NCBI GenBank assembly: GCA_050633105.1
Contig: JBOEFW010000031.1
Span: forward strand, 1-64,000
Direction: 5' to 3'
Length of the DNA stretch: 64,000 bases
DNA from: Aureispira sp050633105
GTDB taxonomy: Bacteria; Bacteroidota; Bacteroidia; Chitinophagales; Saprospiraceae
Shown here: positions 43,655 through 52,386 of the stretch, piece by piece
Position numbering within the stretch: position 1 is the first letter of the stretch
Layout: each line of letters begins with the position of its first letter
Program-made: the position numbers and the translations under genes
Notes under the pieces: model-generated
Seen by the model: the letters and a program-made list of their open reading frames with translations, nothing else
What the model was told of the DNA's origin: nothing
Database searches by the model: none

Positions 43655-44815
43655 TTATAAGAAAGATTCAATTGTTTGCGGCTTAAAAGAGAGAAAGGTT
43701 TTGTCTGGCAGATGATCTTTGGGGACCGTACGGCCTCTAGGAGCACGCTTGCGCGTAATCTTGATTTGCCCTTTTTCTTCTAAGTTTAACAAGGCGTCAA
43801 TATAGTTCTTTTTTGTCAAAGAACGTCCCCAATGTTGCTCCTCGTATAAATCAACCAATTGGATGGTTTGGTGAAGATAGGTGGCCCATAGATGCTGCTC
43901 TAGTTTAAACATAGGCCCAAAAAGTGTTGGGCTAGTTTGGTGTTTTCGAGGGCCACGACTGGGTTGATAACACAAGTTTCCAATGCCATCTTCCACAATA
44001 TGGCTTTCCGCATTCATCACTTGACGCATGGCTTGATATGCTTTGGGGTCTCTAGTGAGAAAGTATAAAAAACGGCTTGTTTTATCTTGCTCATCATAAA
44101 ATGTATAACAAAGCAGTCCTGGATTATTGGCTCCCAATACCTCCTGTAACCGTTCTTCTAATAAATTTTTCCAATAGTTTTCTTTCTCGGTAGCAGAAAG
44201 GCGTTTTTTGAAGGCGACTTTTAATGCATGGCTCGCTTGCTCTCCTAGAATGCGTTCTAATTGCTCTTGATCGCGTTTGCGTTTGCTCCAATTCAGCAGT
44301 TGTTGATAATTGATAGATAACACACAATCCGCAGGATGCCCTTGTACTAAATCTCTCAACCATTTCCATGTGAGGCCTTCATTGGCACACAAATCTGCAA
44401 CAACCAAAGTGGGCAAGGAGCGTACCGTAGCTATGTGTTGTTGAAGCGGTGTATCTACCATAGATTGATGCAATTGGGGCGCAAAAGTGAAGTGCTCTAT
44501 TCTAGGCAAGTTTTCTAAACAATTGTTCCAAAAAACAGCTTTCTCTCCCTCTTTTTCATTCAACAAGGTATAGAGTAGTGGCCGAATATTGCGTTGACGA
44601 CTCACCCATTCTAAAATGGCATAACTAGGACTATCTTGGGGAGTGGCGGTCGATTCACCTACTGCTAAATCAATGTAGGCAAACTTTTCTTCTAAGCCTT
44701 CCATAGCAATACGCTTAGAGACTTGTTTGGCCCAAGGCATAAAATAATGTCCTAACAAGTTACAGCAAACCTGTTGGGCGTTTTCAGGAGAAGAAAAACC
44801 AATAGTAGAAGCCAT
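43655..44815 (-). CDS. Divergent TcmP-like (three-Cys-motif partner) protein
   Basis: This 386-residue protein resembles three-Cys-motif partner proteins. HYFMPWAKQVSKRI and YIDLAVGESTATPQDSPSYAILEWV occupy the place of the TcmP opening (a helix, then a YxDxFAG-like strand and a GSPxxA turn). FLYFLTRDPKAYQAMRQVMNAE matches the conserved block near the end. The fold is methyltransferase-like (VVADLCANEGL). The usual neighbour, a small three-Cys (radical SAM-like or phage Gp37-like) protein, is not in the window. The C-terminal 90 residues look like a winged helix (YIDALLNLEEKGQIKITRKRAP) and could bind nucleic acid. Function is unknown. A well-formed promoter lies upstream. Confidence 0.55.
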   Translation of the reverse strand: MASTIGFSSPENAQQVCCNLLGHYFMPWAKQVSKRIAMEGLEEKFAYIDLAVGESTATPQDSPSYAILEWVSRQRNIRPLLYTLLNEKEGEKAVFWNNCLENLPRIEHFTFAPQLHQSMVDTPLQQHIATVRSLPTLVVADLCANEGLTWKWLRDLVQGHPADCVLSINYQQLLNWSKRKRDQEQLERILGEQASHALKVAFKKRLSATEKENYWKNLLEERLQEVLGANNPGLLCYTFYDEQDKTSRFLYFLTRDPKAYQAMRQVMNAESHIVEDGIGNLCYQPSRGPRKHQTSPTLFGPMFKLEQHLWATYLHQTIQLVDLYEEQHWGRSLTKKNYIDALLNLEEKGQIKITRKRAPRGRTVPKDHLPDKTFLSFKPQTIESFL

Positions 44816-44916
44816 AAGCGTTCTAATAATTTGCGCTAAACGCTGATAAAAGTAGAGTGTGGTGTAGAAGGATGATTTTTTAAATCAAAATCATGCACTT
44901 TTTTGTTTCTATTAAT

Positions 44917-44946
44917 CAAATGTACTAGTTTTTGATCGATTACAAA
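44917..44946 (-). promoter_or_regulatory. Bacteroidota-type promoter of the TcmP-like/acyltransferase operon
   Basis: On the minus strand TTTG (44943-44946) is followed after 18 bases by TACATTTG (44917-44924), a good -33/-7 pair. The gene starts about 100 bases downstream. The rest of the spacer 44816-45333 shows no gene. Confidence 0.75.
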
Positions 44947-45333
44947 AAGAAAAAGGCTTAAAATCAAGCGTGGAGCAGGAAAAAAGAAACAATTTGTGGA
45001 AGAATGAGCAAAATTATAGCTGTCAAAAGCATTTGAATGTATGGCACTTCGTTTGTGAGCTCGTGTTGCTCGGTTCAAACAAGAGAGGTTTTATTTTTAT
45101 CTTTGCTAAAGATACCGTTTTACAAAAAGGCGGTTCGCTTTAACGCTGATTATAGGATACACTGTATCTTGTAATCTGATCGCTCCACGAGCGAGGAATC
45201 AAACGTAGGTATTTAATACACAAAGGAACAACTATATATAAGTTGATCTTTCGTGATTTTAACCTATATTTTTAATATAAATAATATCATGCGTATGTAT
45301 TTAGCATAAAACTTACACAAATCCAACAGCAAT

Positions 45334-45984
45334 ATGAAAAGAAAAAACATCTTATGTCTCTATTTAATAATATTGCTGTTGGGGGGAGGATGTAGTAATC
45401 CAACTGAAAGAACTTCAAAAGGAAACATTACCCAAGCAAAAGAAAGTAGAGATTCTACCATCATTCACAAAATAAAAAAGTATAAACCAACAAATGCTTC
45501 AGGTTCTAGTTTTTGGGGAGATACCACAGGGAGGTTTGATGTCACGAGGTTTTCAGATTTATTAAGAAATGACTCCATAGAAAAAGCAGCTTTATATTTG
45601 AAGACAAATAGACCACCGGAAATGGATAGTATCAATCTGAATGTTTATAAAAGCAACTTATCCAACGTTCTGATTAGACAAGGAAAGTTTGAACTAGTTG
45701 CAGAATTATTGAGCGAAGTAATTGACACAGAGGCCAATTTAAGTACAATTTCAGAGCGGCTTTTACGTAGTGAGGCCTATGTTCAGATGGGGCGTGTTGA
45801 TGACGCTATAAGGGATTTAAATTTTGTCATTGAAAAAGGGGGCAGATCGCGTTGGGGAGCATATAGAGAAAAGGGAATTCTTAGATATAATATTCTCAAA
45901 GACACTATTGGAGGCTGTGAAGATTTAAAAAAAGGGGTATCAAATGACTATACCCAAAAAATATATAAAAAGTACTGTGGTTAA
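45334..45984 (+). CDS. Lipoprotein with TPR-like helical repeats
   Basis: This 216-residue protein begins MKRKNILCLYLIILLLGGGC, a signal peptide with lipobox LGGGC. After a polar linker, residues 85-205 form helix pairs of tetratricopeptide type (LIRQGKFELVAELLSEVIDTE; SEAYVQMGRVDDAIRDLNFVIEKGG; GILRYNILKDTIGGCEDL). TPRs mediate protein-protein contacts, so it is likely a membrane-tethered scaffold. No catalytic motif is visible. It is followed after about 90 bases by another small lipoprotein with which it may form a unit. Confidence 0.75.
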   Translation: MKRKNILCLYLIILLLGGGCSNPTERTSKGNITQAKESRDSTIIHKIKKYKPTNASGSSFWGDTTGRFDVTRFSDLLRNDSIEKAALYLKTNRPPEMDSINLNVYKSNLSNVLIRQGKFELVAELLSEVIDTEANLSTISERLLRSEAYVQMGRVDDAIRDLNFVIEKGGRSRWGAYREKGILRYNILKDTIGGCEDLKKGVSNDYTQKIYKKYCG

Positions 45985-46070
45985 CCGTTGCTAGCGATAG
46001 AATATTAAATAGGAGGTTGTTTTTAAACACCCCATAGCAAGGTTGAGGCTTGATTTATACACTGAAATAA

Positions 46071-46698
46071 ATGTTAAAAATGAAAATTTTAATAAGTTTA
46101 TACACGATTACATGTTTTTTTATTGCTTGCAATCAAGTTCCTACTTCACTGGACAAGAATAATTCGGAAACAATAAAAAAAATAGAGACCCCACTTCAAG
46201 AGGAAAGCAAGAGTGATTTATCAGAAACGGAAATAGAATCTAAAGCGTGTAATCAAACAGAAATACACGTTTATTTAAATGATCCTGACGAGTCTGGAAC
46301 TAATATTCGTGAACGCCCTAAAGGCAAAATCATAACACAGTTAATAAAAGATGATAGGAATCATGACTATTTTTTAATAATAACAGAGGCAGAAAAAGGA
46401 TGGTTCAAAATTAAGNNGCCCTATAAGCGGTATGGAAAATGAGGTTGACCTTCCAAATGGAGAAGGTTGGATTCATGGTTCTGTGATCTCTGTAGATACT
46501 CGAAATTATGGAGGGCAACATTTAAAATTATTAGACCAACCCAACCATGGAAAAATAATTAGAACGATTGAAGAAGAGGTAATAGGGCTTAGATTAAAAG
46601 ATATGTGTGGAGAGTGGGTGAAAGTGGAGTATGAAAAATCAGTTGGCTGGATTGAAAGTAAATGGTTATGTGGTAACCCACTGACTACTTGCTCCTAG
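46071..46698 (+). CDS. SH3-domain lipoprotein, split by an unresolved two-base gap
   Basis: The frame from 46071 (or the ATG at 46080) has a signal peptide with lipobox FFIAC. The mature part contains an SH3-like start with IHVYLNDPDESGTNIRERPKGK. It reaches NN at 46416-46417 and then leaves frame. From 46420 the sequence continues in another frame as PISGMENEVDLPNGEGWIHGS, then a second SH3-like unit (LKLLDQPNHGKIIRT, WVKVEYEKSVGWIESKWL). If the gap held one base (or 1 mod 3), the two halves would join as a single protein of about 208 residues. SH3 domains of this kind bind peptidoglycan or peptides in the periplasm. The internal ATG at 46432 is not a real start. Confidence 0.75.
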
Positions 46699-46929
46699 AT
46701 GATGTTCATGTGTTGCCTATTTTAGAAGCTCAATAGAAAAAATAATTGAGAATTGAGCTAAAACAAAAAGATCAACTTTTGAGAGACTAAACAAGATCGC
46801 TAGGATAAACTATACCAATACTTCTTACGTTGAAAGTAAAAAGGATAAAAACAGAAAGAACAATACAAGGAATATTAGAAGAACTATCTACGATTCTAAA
46901 AAGACAAGGTTTCATAATGTACAAGCTGA

Positions 46930-46956
46930 TTTGTTAACTAGCTTTTTGTACTTTTG
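46930..46956 (+). promoter_or_regulatory. Possible promoter of the ABC importer genes
   Basis: TACTTTTG at 46949-46956 matches TAnnTTTG, with TTTG at 46930-46933. The 15-base spacer is shorter than usual. It lies 63 bases before the substrate-binding protein gene. No riboswitch signature (for example cobalamin) was found in the 321-base spacer 46699-47019. Confidence 0.4.
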
Positions 46957-47019
46957 GCTTTCTCCTAGTATGGGAGGGTAGTTCTTATTACTTCTCTTGT
47001 TGACTTAATTCTTGTTCTT

Positions 47020-48159
47020 ATGCGTTTTCTACTCTGTCTTTGTTGCAGTTACCTAATTATAGCTTGCCAAAGCTCGTCTAAACCTGTGACGGATCCCCCA
47101 ACACAACCTTGGGATACCGTTAAATTACAACACGCGACTAATTTTACCATACAAAAACAAGGAAAGAACACTCTTCTAACAATTGGAGCGGCTTGGAAAA
47201 ATGCCACCCCCACGTTTCAATATTTGTTATACCCAAAAGACAGCACTCCGCCTACAGCTTATCCCAATGCTACTAAAATTGGCGTTCCTGTAGAGCGCAT
47301 TTTATGTAGTGGGAGTGTGGATGTGGCTTTTTTACAAGCTTTGGGCGCTACCAAACAAATTATCGGTCTAAGTAATGGGCAATATCTTTATGACAGTACG
47401 ATTCGAGCACGTTTAGCAAGTGGTGTAATTACTAATATTGGTCAAGATCAGGGGATTAATTATGAGAAAGCGATTACAACCGATCCAGATTTGGCCTTTG
47501 TGTATAGTACTGGCGATCAGAAGGTGTATAAGAAATACCAAACGTTAAATATTCCAACCGTTATGTTGTCTGATTTTATGGAGACAACGCCTTTGGGACG
47601 GGCAGAATGGTTGTTGTTTGTTAGTTATTTTGTAGGAAAGGAAAACGCCGCTCAAACTTATTTTAATGGAGTGGCGCAGCGTTATCAAGCAGCCAAAATG
47701 CAAGCAGGATATTATTCCTATAGTCCAAAAGTTTTCACAGGAGCGGTTTACAAAGGAACTTGGTATATAGCAGGAGGGCGTAGTTTGATGGCTACGTTTA
47801 TTAAGGATGCGGCAGGACAGTATTTATGGCAAGACAATGAGGAGGTGAGTGGCGTGCCCCTAGATTTTGAGGCGGTTTATGCCAAGGCGCTAGATGCCGA
47901 TATTTGGATCAATCAATCTCACTATGCTGATAAAACCAATTTATTGGCGGCAGATCCAAAGTACAAGGATTTCAAAGCGGTCCAAACCAACCAGCTGTAT
48001 AATTATTATAAACGAGCCAGTGCGAATGGCGGAACAGATGTTTTTGAATCGGCTATTGTTCGTCCCGATTTGGTGCTTCAAGACTTGATTCATGTTTTTC
48101 ATGAGCGCCCTGTGGTATCAGACCGTTTATATTATTATTTGCCCTTAACTTCTAATTAA
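47020..48159 (+). CDS. Iron-chelate/cobalamin-type ABC transporter substrate-binding lipoprotein
   Basis: This 379-residue protein has a signal peptide with lipobox LIIAC (Cys16). It has the two-lobe class III fold typical of BtuF/FhuD/FecB: VERILCSGSVDVAFLQALGATKQIIGLS (lobe 1), a long connecting helix through LGRAEWLLFVSYFVG, and lobe 2 with WIAGGRSLMATFIKDAAGQYLWQD. It would capture a siderophore, haem or cobalamin in the periplasm and deliver it to the permease encoded four bases further on. The ligand is not determined. No TonB-dependent receptor is nearby. Confidence 0.9.
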   Translation: MRFLLCLCCSYLIIACQSSSKPVTDPPTQPWDTVKLQHATNFTIQKQGKNTLLTIGAAWKNATPTFQYLLYPKDSTPPTAYPNATKIGVPVERILCSGSVDVAFLQALGATKQIIGLSNGQYLYDSTIRARLASGVITNIGQDQGINYEKAITTDPDLAFVYSTGDQKVYKKYQTLNIPTVMLSDFMETTPLGRAEWLLFVSYFVGKENAAQTYFNGVAQRYQAAKMQAGYYSYSPKVFTGAVYKGTWYIAGGRSLMATFIKDAAGQYLWQDNEEVSGVPLDFEAVYAKALDADIWINQSHYADKTNLLAADPKYKDFKAVQTNQLYNYYKRASANGGTDVFESAIVRPDLVLQDLIHVFHERPVVSDRLYYYLPLTSN

Positions 48160-48163
48160 AAAC

Positions 48164-49186
48164 ATGCAGCGAGTCCGCACTAAAATAATAGTTTTATTAC
48201 TGCTTTGTGCCATTCTAGTAGTTGCTAATCTTTGGTTGGGCTCTGTGTCTTTTTCCTTAGAACGACTATGGGCGGCCTTGATTGGGCAAGCTTGGGAAGC
48301 AAGTGATGCGACGATTGTTTGGCAATTTAGAATGCCTAAAATTGGAGCGGCTTTATTGTGTGGAGCAAGCCTTAGTGTGAGTGGCTTGTTGATGCAGACG
48401 TTTTTTAGAAACCCTATTGCAGGACCTTTTGTCTTGGGGATTAGCTCTGGCGCTTCTTTGGGAGTGGCTTTGGCCTTGATGGGGACAGCAACTTTAACGA
48501 CACTTTTGGGCGCGAGTTGGGTACAAAGTCCTGCTATTATTTTAATCATGGCAATTTTGGGTGCGAGTTTGGTGCTGCTGCTATTATTGTTGGTATCTTG
48601 GCGCATTGCTGATGTGAATACCTTATTGATTTTGGGATTGATGTTTGGAAGCGCGAGCAGTGCTTTGGTTGCTTTGTTGCAATATTTTAGTAACCAGCAA
48701 GCGTTACAACAATACGTATTGTGGTCCATGGGGAGTTTGACAGGCTTGACGCCTCAAGAATTGTTTTGGCTAACGCCTGTCTGTTTTTTGGCATTGATCG
48801 CGGCTATTGGTTGTAGCAAATGGCTGGATGCTTTGTTGTTAGGAGAACAGTATGCCCGTAGTATGGGCGTTCCTGTAAGGCGATTGCAACAAGTAATTTT
48901 ATTAATTACAGCCTTACTGGCAGGAAGTGTTACGGCTTTTTGCGGTCCTATTGCCTTTGTTGGCATTGCGGTGCCACACTTGGCGCGGTTGTTATTTCAA
49001 ACCCACGAACATTTAATTTTGATTATTGGGAGTGTTTTAATGGGGATGGTTGTTTTGTTGGCTTGCCAACTTATTGCTCAGTTACCAGGAAAAGATTTAG
49101 TTTTGCCGATTAATGTCGTGACTTCCTTTTTGGGAGCGCCAATGGTCATGTATTTAGTGCTTTCGAGGCGAAAAATCCAAAATTAA
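48164..49186 (+). CDS. FecCD/BtuC-type ABC transporter permease
   Basis: This 340-residue protein has about ten membrane helices. Family motifs are VWQFRMPKIGAALLCGASLSVSGLLMQTFFRNPIAGPFVLGISSGASLGVA near the N-terminus (in pieces) and GPIAFVGIAVPHLARLL near residue 265, which lies at the ATPase-contact loop. It begins four bases after the stop of the substrate-binding protein gene, so it is co-transcribed. The expected ATPase gene is not next: the following gene is lnt. Import therefore needs an ATPase encoded elsewhere. Confidence 0.93.
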   Translation: MQRVRTKIIVLLLLCAILVVANLWLGSVSFSLERLWAALIGQAWEASDATIVWQFRMPKIGAALLCGASLSVSGLLMQTFFRNPIAGPFVLGISSGASLGVALALMGTATLTTLLGASWVQSPAIILIMAILGASLVLLLLLLVSWRIADVNTLLILGLMFGSASSALVALLQYFSNQQALQQYVLWSMGSLTGLTPQELFWLTPVCFLALIAAIGCSKWLDALLLGEQYARSMGVPVRRLQQVILLITALLAGSVTAFCGPIAFVGIAVPHLARLLFQTHEHLILIIGSVLMGMVVLLACQLIAQLPGKDLVLPINVVTSFLGAPMVMYLVLSRRKIQN

Positions 49187-49267
49187 ACGCCTTACCAAAA
49201 AACTTGTTGCTCGAATGGAGGCACTTCTTTGCAAGGCCTTTTTACAAAATTGTAGATTATTATCAGA

Positions 49268-51082
49268 ATGACAAAAAAACAAAACCTAATACGTTTAAGC
49301 TTAGGAGTCCTTTGTTTGCTAATAGCGACTTATTTAGGCAGTAGCCTCTATGCTTTGTATGAGCAAGAAATTTTATGGCAGCAACAGCCCTTGTGGTTTT
49401 GGTTATTGGCTTGGGGCGGCTTTTTACTCTTGTGGTGTAAACGCTATGTTCGCCATGAAAAAAGCTGGAAATTGGTTGTTGCAAGTAGTTTAACAGGTGT
49501 TTTATTGGCGGGTGGTTTTATGCCCATGCCTACTTTTTTTCTGTTATTCATTGCTTTTGTGCCTTTGTTATGGGCCGAAAGTCAAGTGGCCGAAGCGCAA
49601 GAAGGAACCGATCAATGGACCATTTTTAAATTAGCGTTTAATGCTTTTTTTATTTGGAACTTGCTGAGTACTTGGTGGATTCAGAACAGCTCTTTTGTAG
49701 GTGGAATTATAGGCAATGCGCTCAATGCGGTGTTTATGAGCATCCCTATCATCTTTTACCACATTACCAAGAAGCATATGGGGCAACGAGGAGCGAATTT
49801 AGGGTTTATCGCCTATTGGATGACCTTTGAAATTGGCCATTTGACTTGGGATTTATCTTGGCCTTGGTTGACCTTAGGCAATTCTTTTGCCCATCTGCCT
49901 AGTTTGGTGCAGTGGTATGCGTATACAGGCGTTTTTGGTGGCAGTCTTTGGGTGCTATGGCTGAACATTGCTTTAGCAAATCGTTTTTTGCCTATTGGCA
50001 CAAGGGTTTATCCTAGAAAGAGTTTAGGCACTTGGATTAAGCCTTTATTGGGTGTTTTGGTACCGCTTCTGGTGTCTATTATTTTATATTATCAGCATGA
50101 TAGTACTATTGGTAAGCAGGTAGAAGTGGTGGCTGTACAACCTAATTATGAGCCCCATTATCAGAAATTTAGAATTCCTCAAAGAGAACAATTGGCGAAC
50201 TTCCTAGCGTTGTCTAAGGGGCAATTGACCGATAAAACGGCTTATTTGTTATTTCCAGAGACTTCTTTTAATGGAATTAATGCGGAAGAATTACCCAATG
50301 AGCAGGTGATACAACGTCTTCGTGATTTTTTAAAAGGATACCCCAATACCCAGTTGGTCACAGGTTTGAGTGCTAGTTTAAGGTATAAAGAAAATGAGCC
50401 TAAACCCAGTCATGTATTTACCTATTGTAATCAAGAGAAAACGTATTGTGAATATAGAGATGTGCACAATGCTGCGGTGCAATTGAGTGGAAAAGAGGAG
50501 AAGATCCCTTATTATAAAAAATCCAAATTGGTGCCTGGGGCAGAGATTATGCCTTTTGTTGGAAATATCTCTTTTTTCAAAAACTTGATTCTCGATTTAG
50601 GCGGAGTGCCTGGCGTGAGTTTGGGGCGCCAAGAGAAGAGAATGGCTTTTGAATCTCCAAATGGTGTTGTTGGCCCTTTGATTTGTTATGAATCAATTTA
50701 TGGAGGCTATGTGACCGATTATGTGAAAGAAGGCGCAGAGGCCTTGTTTGTTATCACGAATGATGGTTGGTGGGGCAATACCGTAGGGCATCGCCAACAC
50801 CAATACTTAGCCTCCTTGCGTGCTATTGAAACGAGACGTTATGTGGTTCGTTCCGCGAATACAGGGGTTTCTTGTTTTATTAATAGTAGAGGCGATATTT
50901 ATAACGAAACGAATTATAATGAGCCGATTGCTTTGCGTGATAACATTCATTTGAGAGAGGAACAAACGTTTTTTGTCCGTTATGGGAATCTACTAGGCCG
51001 AGTTTCCATTTTAATATCGATTTGGTTGTTGGTTTCTATGCTCTCGAATAGCTTACGAGGCAGGAATCAAGAAGAAGTGTAA
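49268..51082 (+). CDS. lnt: Apolipoprotein N-acyltransferase
   Basis: This 604-residue protein has about seven N-terminal membrane helices followed by a periplasmic nitrilase domain. The nitrilase triad is present: Glu331 (LFPETSF), Lys420 (KSKLVPGAE) and Cys473 (GPLICYESIYGG). NDGWWGNTVGHRQHQYLASLRAIETRRYVVRSANTG (in pieces) follows, typical of Lnt. The enzyme transfers an acyl chain from phospholipid to the N-terminal Cys of lipoproteins in the last step of their maturation. That suits a window rich in lipoproteins. It lies 81 bases after the permease on the same strand. Confidence 0.95.
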   Translation: MTKKQNLIRLSLGVLCLLIATYLGSSLYALYEQEILWQQQPLWFWLLAWGGFLLLWCKRYVRHEKSWKLVVASSLTGVLLAGGFMPMPTFFLLFIAFVPLLWAESQVAEAQEGTDQWTIFKLAFNAFFIWNLLSTWWIQNSSFVGGIIGNALNAVFMSIPIIFYHITKKHMGQRGANLGFIAYWMTFEIGHLTWDLSWPWLTLGNSFAHLPSLVQWYAYTGVFGGSLWVLWLNIALANRFLPIGTRVYPRKSLGTWIKPLLGVLVPLLVSIILYYQHDSTIGKQVEVVAVQPNYEPHYQKFRIPQREQLANFLALSKGQLTDKTAYLLFPETSFNGINAEELPNEQVIQRLRDFLKGYPNTQLVTGLSASLRYKENEPKPSHVFTYCNQEKTYCEYRDVHNAAVQLSGKEEKIPYYKKSKLVPGAEIMPFVGNISFFKNLILDLGGVPGVSLGRQEKRMAFESPNGVVGPLICYESIYGGYVTDYVKEGAEALFVITNDGWWGNTVGHRQHQYLASLRAIETRRYVVRSANTGVSCFINSRGDIYNETNYNEPIALRDNIHLREEQTFFVRYGNLLGRVSILISIWLLVSMLSNSLRGRNQEEV

Positions 51083-51201
51083 GAATTTTGTAGGCTTTTA
51101 GAAAACCTTTTTCATCTAAAGTTATTCCAACTAGCATACAATTATTATCACTAAAGTATGGCTGTTTGGTATAAACAACCTCCAATAATCAATCAAGACA
51201 A

Positions 51202-51966
51202 ATGAAACGCATCGGACTGAAAATACTCAAGGGAATAGGCACCTTCTTTTTATTAGCTATAATTGGCTTTGGCATTTTGTATCTTATTTATAATGAGCCT
51301 TTGCCCAAAGGGAAGGAAGGAGCCGAAGCACAAGCTTTGTTGGAGCAATTAAACAAAGCAGTAAATAAAGAGGCTTGGGATAAAACGCGTTATTTACAAT
51401 GGAGCTTTGCTGGCTTGGGAACACATGATTATTTGTGGGATAGAGAACGCCACTTGGTCGAAGTGAAGTATGGAGACACGCGTGTTTTATTAAATCCTTC
51501 TACTAAAACAGGAGAAGTATATGAAAACGGAGTAAAGGTAACAGAAGATGCTTCTTCTTCTGTAGAAACGGCCTATGCTTATTTTACGAATGATGCCTTT
51601 TGGTTAAATGCTTTTGTACAGATAGAACAACCAAACATTAAACTAGAAGCGGTCGATTTGGAAGAAGAAAATGGCAAAGGATTATTGGTTACTTATGAGA
51701 GTGGCGGAGTGACGCCTGGTGACGCTTATTTGTGGATTTTTGATGAGAATGGTTTGCCTAAAGCTTGGAAAATGTGGGTGAAAATCATTCCAATTGGTGG
51801 AGTTTATTCTACTTGGGAAAATTGGGAAACGTTGCCCACTGGTGCTAAAGTTGCTCGCAGCCATAGCATGGGCTTTTTAGATACTAACATTGAGAATTTG
51901 CGAAGTTTTCAAACCTTAGAAGAAGGTGGAATGACAGAAGATGTTTTTGCAAGCATTAGTAATTAA
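51202..51966 (+). CDS. Membrane-anchored protein of unknown function
   Basis: This 254-residue protein has one N-terminal hydrophobic helix (about 11-33) preceded by basic residues, with the rest soluble and on the periplasmic side. The helix lacks an obvious cleavage site, so it is more likely an anchor. The body is beta-rich, with many Trp residues (WDKTRYLQWSF, WDRERHLVEVKYGDTRVLLNP, YLWIFDENGLPKAWKMWVKI), suggesting a lipid- or lipoprotein-binding beta fold such as LolA/LolB. I see no diagnostic motif, so that is only a possibility. It follows lnt by about 120 bases. Confidence 0.6.
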   Translation: MKRIGLKILKGIGTFFLLAIIGFGILYLIYNEPLPKGKEGAEAQALLEQLNKAVNKEAWDKTRYLQWSFAGLGTHDYLWDRERHLVEVKYGDTRVLLNPSTKTGEVYENGVKVTEDASSSVETAYAYFTNDAFWLNAFVQIEQPNIKLEAVDLEEENGKGLLVTYESGGVTPGDAYLWIFDENGLPKAWKMWVKIIPIGGVYSTWENWETLPTGAKVARSHSMGFLDTNIENLRSFQTLEEGGMTEDVFASISN

Positions 51967-52113
51967 TAAATTAGAGGAAGGGAAAATAGAGCACTGAAAA
52001 AATAACATTAAATGCTTGAACAAGGTATAATTTTGTCAAATAATGGCAAAGTTATGCCTTTTTATTTTTGAAAAATATTGTACACTTAAAAAAAGCTTAG
52101 AGTTTGTTTAAAA

Positions 52114-52161
52114 NNNNNNNNNNNNNNNNNNNNNNNNNNNNNNNNNNNNNNNNNNNNNNNN
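52114..52161. other. Scaffold gap (48 Ns)
   Basis: A run of 48 unknown bases joins two contigs. The true distance is unknown and may hide a gene between the anchored protein and the PilJ-type cluster. Confidence 0.95.
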
Positions 52162-52222
52162 CCGATACTAAGTTGAAGTCAGGTTCATAAAGGCTTGTTT
52201 TTCATTGATAAAAAAATTAAAC

Positions 52223-52321
52223 ATGCTCTTAATGGCCATTGCATTAGTGGTGGGGAGCTTTGTTTTATTACAAGCGACTTTTTATTTTATTGCTATGATT
52301 TTAAAATATATATACTTATAA
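52223..52321 (+). CDS. Possible 32-residue membrane micro-protein or gene end
   Basis: The frame reads MLLMAIALVVGSFVLLQATF, then a short aromatic tail, and is almost wholly one hydrophobic helix. It is open upstream to 52174. It could be the C-terminus of a gene hidden by the scaffold gap, a small membrane protein or chance. No ribosome site is clear. Confidence 0.25.
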   Translation: MLLMAIALVVGSFVLLQATFYFIAMILKYIYL

Positions 52322-52386
52322 TGACTTGTCTTTTTAAAGAAAAAGCATGTTTGTAATATCTAAAAATTCTTCTTGAGTAAAATAGT

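Noticed and set aside
44836..45078. An 80-residue minus frame upstream of the TcmP-like gene
   Set aside because: It overlaps the promoter, has no protein-like features and is Lys/Phe/His-rich.
46699..47019. Cobalamin riboswitch before the ABC importer
   Set aside because: The conserved GCCACTG-type core is absent; only a promoter-like box is visible.
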